Source of the DNA: G963676655 sp963676655
Lineage (GTDB): Bacteria; Verrucomicrobiota; Lentisphaeria; Victivallales; Victivallaceae
Direction: 5' to 3'
Length of the DNA stretch: 64,000 nucleotides
Assembly: GCA_963676655.2 (NCBI GenBank)
Contig: CAXXKX010000003.1
Coordinates: 496,001-560,000 of the forward strand
The number at the start of each line of letters is the position of its first letter. The first letter of the stretch is position 1. Position numbers and translations under genes: made by a program. Shown here one piece after another: positions 45,486 through 53,867 of this stretch. The notes beneath the pieces are model-generated. The model saw nothing but the letters and a program-made list of their open reading frames with translations. It did no database searches and was not told where the DNA came from.

Positions 45486-47360
45486 TTACCGCGTTTTGAC
45501 AATTATCAGCCCGTTCGGCGGCAGGGTGATCCCACTTAAATCCTGTTTACGCCCGGTTCGGTCGCCGGCTGACGCGGCGTAAGCGATGGAACTACCGGAC
45601 GGAGCCTGATATTTTACCGGCTTCGCCCCATGATTGTAGACCAGCAGCGCAAATTTTTTATTTGCCTTGAGAACCTCAGCCTTAATCAGCATTTTATCGC
45701 GTGTAACATTACCGATAGCAAGTTTTTTTGCGTCAACGGTATTAGCCGCTACCTTGACGCTGAATTGTTCTCCCGCTTTGTAAACGCGTTTTTCATCGTT
45801 GATAATCGCTTTGGCAAATTTTTTGTCTTTACCGGGCCGGATCAGTTTGACCGCCGGTTCCGCCGCGAGTTCCACCACCATATCCGGTGATGCCGCCGTG
45901 GCTTTTTCCAGCTTGAAATGACCCGAAGTCCTGACCCACGTTTCAATGCTGTAACACGGATTATCTTTAAGGCATTCCAGTGACAGTACCCCGGCAATAC
46001 CGGTGCCGTCTGCGTACCAGATATCAGTTCTTTTCCAGGGGGAAGTTCCGCTCGGGAAGCCGCCGAACAGCCCTTTCACAGGGCGAAAGGTTACCGACTG
46101 GGCAATAAAATCGCTCCCGCAGATCGTCGTCCGTTTCGCATCCTTATCAAGATTGACCACCCCGAAAGTATCCTTGAAGTGACTGCTTTTCGACCTTAAT
46201 GGCGTCAAAACAACAGAAGTCAGATAGCTGCGAACCTGATCCGGAGTGGAAACCGCGATCCCCCCGGTTGAATCGCACCACGAACGGAACGGCATTTCGA
46301 TATCCACGTTGCCCCAGCGCAACGCCGCGCCGTTACTGTTCAGGTCAAATTCACACCGATCCGCCACCGGTTTTGCCTGCAAATTTTTATCATAGTAATA
46401 CATGGCGTAAAAGACAAAATAATAAGGCTGCATGCTTTTGCGGCGAATTTCCATAACTCCGGCAGTCAGCGGATCTTTAGAGACTCCGGCAATAATTTCC
46501 GGTCCGAAATACGGGCCACCGGTTCCCCAGAAGTGTTTCCACCACGGCGAAGCAAACGCGGTCAGCCAGCCGCAACGGGTAGCTGATTTGCTCCAACCGG
46601 ACAATTTAGCGATTGATTCGGCAACCGCCTTATCCCCGGTCAACAGGTAATAGACGCCCAGAAACGTTGAATCAAAATTATAATAACACGGGTCCGGCCC
46701 GGAGGAGTTGATATAACTGAACGCGCCGCCGGGAAGCTGCATTTTTTCAGCTTGCTCGTTACATGTCCTGGCCAACTCAGACCACTTTTTCAAATCCTTT
46801 TCCCGCGGCGTAAGGCGCCCGTAAACGTTCACAGCCATTTGCAGACCGGCGGCCGCCTGATGCAGAGTATTCGGAGCGGACTGCACCCAACTGGTTTTAC
46901 CGGCCTGGGAATTATAACACTGCACGACTGAGGGCCGGAGCTGTTTCAGCCATTTTTCCAGTTCGGCCTGTGATACTTCACCGCTCCGCCGCCAGAATTC
47001 AATTATTTGCAATGCCGGAATCAGCGACCAGTAACCATTAGGCTTTTTTTCCAGTGAATCGAACTGAACTCCAGTCAACTTCATCGCCAGCGTCCCCAAC
47101 TTTTTGTCGCCTTTGTATTTGCTCTCCGGCGCAGTGTATCCCCAGGTCAACCAGAATGCCTCATTTTTATTCTTTTTCACATCGGCCGGATTTTTCCTGA
47201 CCAGCATCAATGACCGGGCAACCAGACTGTTGACTTTAGGAAGATAAACGTTGCTCTTGTCCAACGGCTTGTCCAACGGAACGGGAATTGTCTGCGCCGT
47301 AGTCAAAATTGCTCCGGCAACAACGGTTAACGTCGATAAAAATACTTTTATTGATCGCAT
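45486..47360 (-). CDS. Secreted helical-toroid protein, function unknown
   Basis: 624 residues from ATG 47360 (AAGGA 8 bases upstream; the open frame begins at 47369 but that ATG touches the ribosome site). Signal peptide about 1-25 (VFLSTLTVVAGAILTTAQT). The middle (about 60-310) is rich in helical Trp/Tyr patterns (NEAFWLTWGYTAP, NTLHQAAAGLQMAVNVYGRL, FDSTFLGVYYLLTGD) like alpha/alpha toroid lyases. The rest is beta-rich (GNVDIEMPFRSWCDSTGGIA). No family can be named. It follows the secreted esterase on the same strand, separated by a palindromic MITE. Confidence 0.65.
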   Translation of the reverse strand: MRSIKVFLSTLTVVAGAILTTAQTIPVPLDKPLDKSNVYLPKVNSLVARSLMLVRKNPADVKKNKNEAFWLTWGYTAPESKYKGDKKLGTLAMKLTGVQFDSLEKKPNGYWSLIPALQIIEFWRRSGEVSQAELEKWLKQLRPSVVQCYNSQAGKTSWVQSAPNTLHQAAAGLQMAVNVYGRLTPREKDLKKWSELARTCNEQAEKMQLPGGAFSYINSSGPDPCYYNFDSTFLGVYYLLTGDKAVAESIAKLSGWSKSATRCGWLTAFASPWWKHFWGTGGPYFGPEIIAGVSKDPLTAGVMEIRRKSMQPYYFVFYAMYYYDKNLQAKPVADRCEFDLNSNGAALRWGNVDIEMPFRSWCDSTGGIAVSTPDQVRSYLTSVVLTPLRSKSSHFKDTFGVVNLDKDAKRTTICGSDFIAQSVTFRPVKGLFGGFPSGTSPWKRTDIWYADGTGIAGVLSLECLKDNPCYSIETWVRTSGHFKLEKATAASPDMVVELAAEPAVKLIRPGKDKKFAKAIINDEKRVYKAGEQFSVKVAANTVDAKKLAIGNVTRDKMLIKAEVLKANKKFALLVYNHGAKPVKYQAPSGSSIAYAASAGDRTGRKQDLSGITLPPNGLIIVKTR

Positions 47361-47528
47361 GTCAGTCATCCTTCTTATTGTTTAGGTTTTGTCGAAAAAA
47401 CTTCTAAGGGTCATATATTTTGCTTATTTTCAAGCGTTTACCGAAAAATAGTCGAATTACTCTGCTTTTACCTGAAAAATGCAATCAGAACAGCATAAGT
47501 CTCATCATCCCAATCATGTTGCCGACAA

Positions 47529-47699
47529 TTTTGGAGTGCGGCTTGATTAAGCCGCTTTGGCACTGCGGACCGCAAGCCTTGCAAAGAGGTTTCGCGATGA
47601 TGTCGCGACCGTTGCGGCCATGGCAAATTTGCCATGGAACACCTCCAATAATTGGCGATTTTCTGCCTCAAAGCGGCTTAATCAAGCCGCACTCCAAAA
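47529..47699. mobile_element. MITE-like palindromic element, 171 bp
   Basis: Terminal inverted repeats of 31 bases, perfect, lie at 47529-47559 and 47669-47699; each begins TTTTGGAGTGCGG and is itself nearly palindromic (GCGGCTTGATTAAGCCGC). Inside are a TCGCGA-N5-TCGCGA hairpin and the perfect 20-base palindrome CCATGGCAAATTTGCCATGG. No gene is encoded; a 67-codon minus-strand frame is incidental. It is inserted between the esterase and the toroid-protein genes. No target duplication was recognised. Confidence 0.8.
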
Positions 47700-47762
47700 A
47701 TACCTGTGTGTGTTTATCGTTTGAGTGAAATGTCAATTCGTTAATCATACTATACAAATCCA

Positions 47763-49646
47763 TTATTTAAGCTCTTTTGCACCGTCAAAAACCGGGCTGC
47801 CGCTGGAAACCAGATTTTCATCAATCGCGACAACATAGAAATTGCCGTTTTCCGGCTGCAAATTCGCCGGAACAATTATTTTAAAGTTTTTGCCGTCAGC
47901 AGTTTCAGCTTTGATCGCCTGCCATTTGCGTTTACGCCAGTCTTTGTTGTCCTTAGGGCTGAAATAGAGCCGGACATCCTTTATCTTAGTTGCGGCGTTC
48001 ACCGCGACATCAACAGTCATTGACCCGTCTTTGTCCAGTGATTTTGTTACCCTGGCGACCTTCGGCAGCGGCGTCCCTTTGCCCTTGAGATAATAGTCAA
48101 AAAACTTCTCCTGCATCTTGTCCAACCCGTCGATCCCGCCCAGATTATGACTCCGGTTCGGCGCATAGGTTATGAACTTGTCTCCGGCTTTGATTGATTT
48201 GTAGCTTTTGTTGACCGACGGCGGCCAGAAGAAAAAGTCACGGACCGCCACGGCATAGTAAAACGGCACTTTGATGTTCAGCGCCTTACGACCGGCATCA
48301 TACTCATTGAACCAGGCTTTGCGTTCCCCGCCTTTCAACCGGCGCAACGCGCCCTGGAACACGGAACCCTCATCGTACCACCCGGCCCCGTAAATCGAGA
48401 ATGCCGCCGCCGGTCTTGCGCCCAGCAATCCGGTTACCATAGTAGTAGTGTAACCGCCCCAGGAAACACCGGTGATGCCGATTTTGTCCTTAATGACGTC
48501 CGGCTGGCCGGCAAGCAGGAAATAAGCCTGTAATGCGGCAACCTCCGCATCAAATAGCACGCTCGTCGTAACGTTTGGTTTGGCGTACCAGCGGGCGGTC
48601 GAATACGGCAGTTGTTTCCAAACCCCGACCGAATGTACGCATTTTTTCGCGTTGCCGATCCCCGGTAAATCCGGCGCAATGGCGATATAACCTCGCTTGG
48701 CCCACTTGACTGCCTCTTTAATGCTACCGAAACCGCTGCCGCCATGATAGAACACAATTCCGGGATATTTTCCTTTGGCCGCAGGTCGGGCCATTACCGC
48801 ATAAACCAGCTGGGGTTTGCCATCGATAACCAGCGATTTGAACAATACCTCCTTGATGATCAGGCCGTTTTCCTTTTTCTCACTGATGACTTTCACGATT
48901 TCCGGCGCCCGGTCATTAACAAACTGTTTGAAGATGTTTTTATCCGGAACGGGTTCTCCATTCGGACCGCATTTTTTACGCGGCGTTGCCGGGAGCAACA
49001 TGGTATATTTATCCGCATCGGCCGGAAACTGGACCGGCTTAGATAATTTTTCAATCTTCAAACTGGCAATCCTGGCGTCGCAACTGAACGCCAGGCGGGA
49101 CACCTCCTGCCCCTGCAAATCCGTCAACGGATATATCGCTACCGGTTTGCCGTCGATCCTGATCAAACAGTTGACATCTTTCCGGTCCGGGTCAAATTCA
49201 ATCTCAAGCTGAAGCCATTTTGCTTTTTTGGCCTTGCCCAGAAACGAATACTGCAAACCGGGAGCAACGATCACCCGCAACGATCCCCGAACATCATACA
49301 CCTGAAACAGGGATGCGTTTTTGCGATTGCCCAGCACCATGAACTGACTGGTCAGCGGCTTAGTCAATGCCGCCATTTTAAAACTGATTTTAAAAGGACC
49401 GGTTACCGGCTTGAAAGAAACCACCGCCGTCGCGCCGGGCAGACGATTATTATTTTTTTCACCGGAAATATAGTTGATTGCTTTTCCGTCGACCTTTTCG
49501 GAACCTAGTTTGAATTTACCGCTCCAACCGTTTTTTCGCAATTGCTCCGGGGTAGTTTCGAAATTTTCAGTGAGGATGGTTTCCGCATACATGGTTCCAG
49601 CCAGCATCACGCCCAAAAGCGTCGAAATAATTTTTGTTGTTTTCAT
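47763..49646 (-). CDS. Secreted alpha/beta-hydrolase (acetyl-esterase-like) with N-terminal LamG-like domain
   Basis: 627 residues. Signal peptide 1-21 (ISTLLGVMLAGTMYAE). A beta-sandwich (about 25-205) is followed by an alpha/beta-hydrolase domain (about 240-545). The nucleophile elbow is GVSWGG near 396, the oxyanion region is FYHGGSGFG near 301, and the likely acid and base are the Asp of AVAVRDFFFW and the His of NRSHNLGG. A beta domain ends the protein. Likely deacetylates or de-esterifies a polysaccharide outside the cytoplasm. AAGGACACAGG precedes the ATG. Downstream of a LacI regulator on the same strand. Confidence 0.82.
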   Translation of the reverse strand: MKTTKIISTLLGVMLAGTMYAETILTENFETTPEQLRKNGWSGKFKLGSEKVDGKAINYISGEKNNNRLPGATAVVSFKPVTGPFKISFKMAALTKPLTSQFMVLGNRKNASLFQVYDVRGSLRVIVAPGLQYSFLGKAKKAKWLQLEIEFDPDRKDVNCLIRIDGKPVAIYPLTDLQGQEVSRLAFSCDARIASLKIEKLSKPVQFPADADKYTMLLPATPRKKCGPNGEPVPDKNIFKQFVNDRAPEIVKVISEKKENGLIIKEVLFKSLVIDGKPQLVYAVMARPAAKGKYPGIVFYHGGSGFGSIKEAVKWAKRGYIAIAPDLPGIGNAKKCVHSVGVWKQLPYSTARWYAKPNVTTSVLFDAEVAALQAYFLLAGQPDVIKDKIGITGVSWGGYTTTMVTGLLGARPAAAFSIYGAGWYDEGSVFQGALRRLKGGERKAWFNEYDAGRKALNIKVPFYYAVAVRDFFFWPPSVNKSYKSIKAGDKFITYAPNRSHNLGGIDGLDKMQEKFFDYYLKGKGTPLPKVARVTKSLDKDGSMTVDVAVNAATKIKDVRLYFSPKDNKDWRKRKWQAIKAETADGKNFKIIVPANLQPENGNFYVVAIDENLVSSGSPVFDGAKELK

Positions 49647-49744
49647 CCTGTGTCCTTTATTTTATCCTGAATTAGTCATGCAAAATTCAAATATTAACCA
49701 CGAAACCCACGAAAAGTCACGAAAAAAGTTTTTTTATGAGCAGC

Positions 49745-49837
49745 CCTTACAGGGCTATAAAATTTTTATTAATAATCCCCGGGGTTCAACCACAAATTCG
49801 CCGTTCGGCAGGGGTATGCACCCCCGTTAAAAAGCCC
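49745..49837. repeat. Dispersed repeat copy 2 (pair with 17.9 kb)
   Basis: Shares CCCCGGGGTTCAA, TATGCACCCCCGTTAAAA and a CAGGGCT upstream with 17908-17999. It occupies most of the 313-base gap between the esterase and the LacI gene; the rest is AT-rich with TTGGATATTGGATATT-type direct repeats near 49911-49930. Confidence 0.55.
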
Positions 49838-49959
49838 GGCTCCCACAATGACCTCGCAGCTTCCACAAACAAAGCCCGGCGTGCATTCACTTCATCATTG
49901 GATATTCCTTGTTGGATATTGGATATTCCCTCCGTGTCTTCCGGGATGTAATTCATATT

Positions 49960-50982
49960 TTAATTGATATTTATTACGGAGTCTCGTTCTACCAACTTGA
50001 CCTCATTCACCGCTTTTCGCGGCGGTCCGTCAAAGCCGTTTATGCGCTCGAACAACATTCCAGCCGCGGTCGCGCCAATTTGCCGGGCGTCCTGATAAAT
50101 AGTCGTCAGCCGGGGCAGCAGCAAATCAGAAAAATCAAGTCCGGCGTGCCCGATTATACTGAGATCATCGGGGATCTTCAGGCCAGCCTGGTCCGCGGCC
50201 TGATAGATGATCGGAGCAACATTGTCGCTATAGGCAAAAATCGCGGTCGGCCGCTCCGGCCCACGTAAATACTCGCAATAATCGAGGAAAAGCTTATCCT
50301 GCAAATCCATTGCCGACGGCAGTCGGCGGATATCAGTCGGAGCAACCGTCAACCCTTTGTCCGCAAGGCTTTGCTGAAGCCCGGCCAAACGGGCTTGAAC
50401 GCCGGGATTGTCAGCCGAACCGATATAAGCGTAGCCGACATGCCGGTGTCCGTTTGCATAGAGCAAGTCCCCGGCAATCCTTCCGCCCGCGATATCATCC
50501 GAACAGACATTGTCGTAAGCGTCTTTGAGGATCGTCGTATCCACGGTTACCACCGGCAGGTTGTTGTGAGTGATTTCAGAGATATCCGCCTCGGTCAAGG
50601 TCTGATCCGCAATTGAGATGATGATGCCGTCAACCCGGTGATCGACCAGCCGCTTGATGCCGGCCCGTTCCCCGTCCTCGCGTAAATCGATAATTATCGG
50701 CAAATAGTTTTTCTCAAGCATCTCTTTCTGGATACCCACTGCAATATCGGCAAAATAACTGTTACTGAGGCGGCACAACAGCACGCCAACGCTTTTGGTC
50801 TTGCCGCCGAAAGACGCCTGGGACACCTGGTTGGGCCGGAAACGATACTTCCGGGCCAACTCGATTATCCGCTCCCGGGTTCGCGGCGCGACGTTGTCCT
50901 GATGCGAAAAAACCCGCGAAACCGTCGCGGTCGAAACCCCGGCCAGTTCAGCAAATTCTTTGATATTCATCTTCTCAGACAT
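49960..50982 (-). CDS. LacI-family transcriptional regulator (second copy)
   Basis: 340 residues. DNA-binding domain MNIKEFAELAGVSTATVSRV and hinge helix NQVSQASFGGKTKS, then a sugar-sensing domain with VGVLLCRLSNSYFADIAVGI and AIFAYSDNVAPIIYQAA. AGGAAACAG lies directly upstream of ATG 50982. Two identical operators at 51001 and 51068 flank its promoter start, so it represses itself and probably the downstream esterase and toroid genes on the same strand. Confidence 0.93.
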   Translation of the reverse strand: MSEKMNIKEFAELAGVSTATVSRVFSHQDNVAPRTRERIIELARKYRFRPNQVSQASFGGKTKSVGVLLCRLSNSYFADIAVGIQKEMLEKNYLPIIIDLREDGERAGIKRLVDHRVDGIIISIADQTLTEADISEITHNNLPVVTVDTTILKDAYDNVCSDDIAGGRIAGDLLYANGHRHVGYAYIGSADNPGVQARLAGLQQSLADKGLTVAPTDIRRLPSAMDLQDKLFLDYCEYLRGPERPTAIFAYSDNVAPIIYQAADQAGLKIPDDLSIIGHAGLDFSDLLLPRLTTIYQDARQIGATAAGMLFERINGFDGPPRKAVNEVKLVERDSVININ

Positions 50983-51000
50983 CTGTTTCCTTAAACCTTA

Positions 51001-51014
51001 TGTAACTGTTTACA
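51001..51014. promoter_or_regulatory. Operator 1 of LacI gene (TGTAACTGTTTACA)
   Basis: TGTAA-N4-TTACA palindrome 18 bases upstream of the LacI start codon; identical to 51068-51081, 67 bases away. Confidence 0.75.
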
Positions 51015-51067
51015 TTTATTCTGTAAAACAAGCTTTATCTTTCATAATCGATGGAGATTTCAATAAA

Positions 51068-51108
51068 TGTAACTGTTTACATTATATATTGAATTATGAT
51101 TTTGTCAA
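51068..51108 (-). promoter_or_regulatory. LacI promoter with operator 2
   Basis: On the minus strand, TTGACA (51103-51108) and TATAAT (51081-51086) are perfect, with a 16-base spacer. The second TGTAACTGTTTACA (51068-51081) starts right at the -10 box, so a bound repressor would block transcription start. Two operators 67 bases apart could also allow looping. Confidence 0.82.
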
Positions 51109-51343
51109 GAGTTGAAACAGGAAAATCAAAGTTTATGACAATATTTCGCTGCTATATGAAAGCCATCATACAGTAATTTGTGTTTACTCTTTCAAAGAGC
51201 ATATATCGAAACATAGAGTTAAATTCGGGTTCACCGAAATACTTAAAACAACCAGTAGATATATCAAATACAAAATTACCGGAATCACCTCCATCGATTT
51301 TGAAGGATATATCCTTTTTTCAGACTTGATAATATCTTTTTTA

Positions 51344-51504
51344 GGAGCTGTATCAAAATAAACTTGACAAAATGAGTGAATTATCCCGGAATGATTTGGG
51401 GAGTTGCCGATGAGGCGCATAGCCTCAGCTATGTAACGAATCGGTACGTGGCAAAGCATCTGGGAGGAACGCTTAAATGTAAAAGTTTATTTTTTAACAG
51501 CTCC
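51344..51504. mobile_element. MITE-like element, 161 bp, TTA target duplication
   Basis: Imperfect terminal inverted repeats of 22 bases, GGAGCTGT ... AAAATAAACTT at the left and the reverse complement at the right, with 3 mismatches. TTA flanks both ends (51341-51343, 51505-51507), a 3-bp duplication of TNA type as used by part of the IS5 family. Inside is a GAGGC-GCAT-AGCCTC hairpin overlapping CATAGC-CTCA-GCTATG. No gene. Probably a non-autonomous IS5-type derivative. Confidence 0.72.
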
Positions 51505-51609
51505 TTATAAAGAAGAAAGATATTATTTGAAACGAAAAGCAAATGCGACTTGTAATTACAAAGTACATACATTATATTTATATAAAAGAGACAAAATCAG
51601 GAGATGGCA

Positions 51610-52057
51610 ATGATCGAATTTCAATGGGATGCCGGAAAAAGCAAGATTAATAAGGAAAAGCATGGAATTAGTTTTGAAGAAGCGAGAACAGTTTTTGATG
51701 ATGATGACGCTCGATTGATATATGACCCGGAACATTCAGAAGATGAAGATAGATTTATTTTACTTGGGATGAGCTATTGCATGAATATTCTAGTGTTCAG
51801 TTTCAGGGGATATTTAATATAAGTCGCCGGAATTTTTTGGCGGTTTCAAAATAAAATAAAGTACGGCATAGCAGCGTTATGTAAACTTTATCTTATGAAG
51901 AAAAGTCATAAAATAACCAGACTTGGTATTAAATTCATCGTGAAACTGGACACTAGTGGTTTGTCATTGTTATCGTGAGAATGACAACATTATTCGGATT
52001 ATTTCAGCTCGTAAAGCAACTAAAAATGAAACAAAACAATACAGGAGTTTCAAGTAA
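51610..52057 (+). pseudogene. brnT: BrnT toxin gene interrupted by a MITE
   Basis: The 5' part encodes IEFQWDAGKSKINKEKHGIS and goes on through EDRFILLGMSYCMNILV, the BrnT RNase toxin. After a 159-bp insertion (51794-51952) plus a duplicated CTAG, the frame resumes as VCHCYRENDNIIRIISARKA and ends with TAA at 52055-52057. Joining the two at CTAG restores an unbroken frame of about 93 residues. As it stands, the toxin stops at 51822 without its C-terminal strands. ATG 51610 has GGAG 6 bases upstream. brnA starts 1 base after the stop, as in intact brnTA pairs. Confidence 0.93.
51794..51952. mobile_element. 159-bp MITE inside brnT, CTAG target duplication
   Basis: Ends are TGTTCAGTTTCA (left) and TGAAACTGGACA (right), inverted repeats with one mismatch. 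CTAG is duplicated at 51790-51793 and 51953-51956. TGT...ACA ends recall IS3/IS481-type elements. No coding capacity. Exact removal repairs brnT, which proves the insertion boundaries. Confidence 0.93.
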
Positions 52058-52058
52058 T

Positions 52059-52268
52059 ATGAAAAAAGAATATGATTTCAGTAATTCGGTAAAAAATCCC
52101 TATAGCAAGAAAATCAAAAAATCCATCACCATCAGACTCGATGTAGATACTATTGATTATTTCAAAAAACTGGCACAAGAAAGTGGTATGTCATATCAAA
52201 CCTTAATTAATTCATACCTGAATGATTGTGTCGTCAACAAAGTAAAACCGGAATTAGTCTGGCATTGA
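52059..52268 (+). CDS. brnA: BrnA antitoxin
   Basis: 69 residues from ATG 52059 (MKKEYDFSNSVKNPYSKKIK). The C-terminal ribbon-helix-helix is visible as KSITIRLDVDTIDYFKKLAQ and MSYQTLINSYLNDCV. BrnA neutralises BrnT and represses the operon. GGAG lies about 11 bases upstream, inside the 3' end of brnT. The toxin partner is broken by a MITE, so this is a surviving antitoxin that may now be expressed only weakly or from the MITE. Confidence 0.92.
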   Translation: MKKEYDFSNSVKNPYSKKIKKSITIRLDVDTIDYFKKLAQESGMSYQTLINSYLNDCVVNKVKPELVWH

Positions 52269-52430
52269 GCAAGTCAATCTGAAAAAGACTACAAGAAGTC
52301 AGTTGTCAGGCTCTTACATCTGTGTTTACCATCTTGATATATAATCAGTATCATAATACCTCCATTTTCGTCAATAATATTTAGAGGCCATCTTGAATTT
52401 TGAAGTTAATATTTTTTGATTAACTATAAT

Positions 52431-52892
52431 TTAATGGTCATTCTCAGGCATCTCAATCATATAGATACCTTCATTTTTTATCTTTTTTGACTTACTATGC
52501 AATATGATTCGATTTAAATCATTCAATGCCTTAGACCTGTCAACAACTCCTTTCTCTGTAAATTGAATTAAGTCTCCCCAGGACAGGGCAGTACCCTTAG
52601 GAATATACCAATAAGCTTTTTTCCCTAATAATAAAAATTTTAAATCTGGTTCATAACCAAGGTGGTCCACTTTATACCTTGGAACAGATATAAACATTTT
52701 CTCTTCAAAAATCTCTCCGGGACTGATGTTTCTTTTTGCAACGAGAATCTTTTTGCGAGCAGAAGAATATTTTGAATCGAATTTTATTTTTATGTAAAAG
52801 TCTGAATAACTCATTCCAAGCTTAAAAGCAAGAGTGTTAGTTAAAATTAATGCAAGAACAGCTCCTATTATAAATATTATTTTATTTTTCAT
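52431..52892 (-). CDS. SAF-domain-like membrane-anchored protein
   Basis: 153 residues. One N-terminal membrane segment (IIFIIGAVLALILTNTLAF), then a SAF-like region (KILVAKRNISPGEIFEEKMF, residues about 48-67, to WGDLIQF), as in CpaB/FlgA-type proteins that bind or shape pilus and flagellar parts. Without other pilus assembly genes nearby, the role is open. AT-rich compared with the flanking catabolic genes. The 160-base gap to brnA is AT-rich and empty. Confidence 0.6.
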   Translation of the reverse strand: MKNKIIFIIGAVLALILTNTLAFKLGMSYSDFYIKIKFDSKYSSARKKILVAKRNISPGEIFEEKMFISVPRYKVDHLGYEPDLKFLLLGKKAYWYIPKGTALSWGDLIQFTEKGVVDRSKALNDLNRIILHSKSKKIKNEGIYMIEMPENDH

Positions 52893-53120
52893 TAAAAATA
52901 ACCTTTTATTTGGGATTTATTTAGAGTCTGGCACAATATTGTAATGATAATTTGAACATAAAAAACAAACATAATCCTCTCTGAGAAATTGATTTGAGCT
53001 TTTTCCGGTATCATCTCAATTGAATATACTTCTTATTTTCAGACACCGCAAGTTTAATCATAAATAATCCTGGTCACAGACTCCCGGTCTGATTTTCATA
53101 AAATTCTTTGTCACCCTATC

Positions 53121-53166
53121 TTGCTTTTTCAGGGAAAACACGTATTATAAAAACTGACTGGTCAGT
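53121..53166 (+). promoter_or_regulatory. Promoter and palindromic operator of the efflux operon
   Basis: TTGCTT (53121-53126), a 16-base spacer and TATTAT (53143-53148) form a plausible promoter. ACTGAC-TG-GTCAGT at 53153-53166 is a perfect palindrome with a 2-base centre covering the expected start site. The layout fits repression by the TetR protein at 53253. The rest of 52893-53252 is AT-rich with no other signal. Confidence 0.75.
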
Positions 53167-53252
53167 ATCGTTTATGCTCAATTATATGAGTTTTATGTTA
53201 GAAATTTAAAATTGTTCCGGTTTTTTAAATAAAATTATTACGGAAGACTGTA

Positions 53253-53846
53253 ATGAAAAAAAATAAAAAAGAAAAAATTCTTTCGGCTTTGGAAAAAATT
53301 ATGCCTGAAAAGAGGTTTCATGAAATTACGCTTGACGAAGTAGCGCAAACCGCCAAAGTCGGCAAAGGAACGATCTATCGGTATTTCAAGGACAAAGACG
53401 ATTTATTTTTTCAACTGGCCATCCGGGGATTCGATGAAATGTGTTCGATTCTTGAAGAACAGCCGGCACCGGAAAGCGGCGAGGATTTTATCCGGCATCT
53501 GGTTCAAGTCTGCGAACGGATCAGTAAATTTTTCAAGAAACGCCGCGCTTTACTGCGCCTGACCAATAGCCAGGAGGGAATAATATCACGCTTCAGCCCG
53601 AATAGCCGGGAACGCTGGTCGGAACATCGTCAACGCCTGTCCAAAGCCCTCGGCGGGGTTTTGGAATATGGTTTGCCCAGCGGCCTGATCAGTGATGAAC
53701 TGCCAGTGCAAACTCAGGCCCGGTTTTTACTGAGCCTGCTCAGAGGCAGAAGGCAGTTGTTTGATGATAACTCCCACGACCGTCCGTCAATTGAAACGAC
53801 CGTAAATATTTTTTTATTCGGTTCAGCAGGTTTAAAAAAGAAATAA
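53253..53846 (+). CDS. TetR-family regulator of the efflux operon
   Basis: 197 residues. Helix-turn-helix at the N-terminus (ILSALEKIMPEKRFHEITLD, then VGKGTIYRYFKDKDDLFFQL). The C-terminal ligand domain is not distinctive. First gene of TetR-MFP-RND-MATE, 21 bases before the adaptor gene, with a palindromic operator 87 bases upstream of its own start. Confidence 0.92.
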   Translation: MKKNKKEKILSALEKIMPEKRFHEITLDEVAQTAKVGKGTIYRYFKDKDDLFFQLAIRGFDEMCSILEEQPAPESGEDFIRHLVQVCERISKFFKKRRALLRLTNSQEGIISRFSPNSRERWSEHRQRLSKALGGVLEYGLPSGLISDELPVQTQARFLLSLLRGRRQLFDDNSHDRPSIETTVNIFLFGSAGLKKK

Positions 53847-53867
53847 TCAATATAACAGGAAAATATA

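Noticed and set aside
47468..47671. 67-codon minus-strand frame
   Set aside because: It lies almost wholly inside the palindromic MITE and is explained by its repeats.
51184..51459. 91-codon minus-strand frame
   Set aside because: It starts inside the 161-bp MITE, runs into AT-rich DNA and has no ribosome site.
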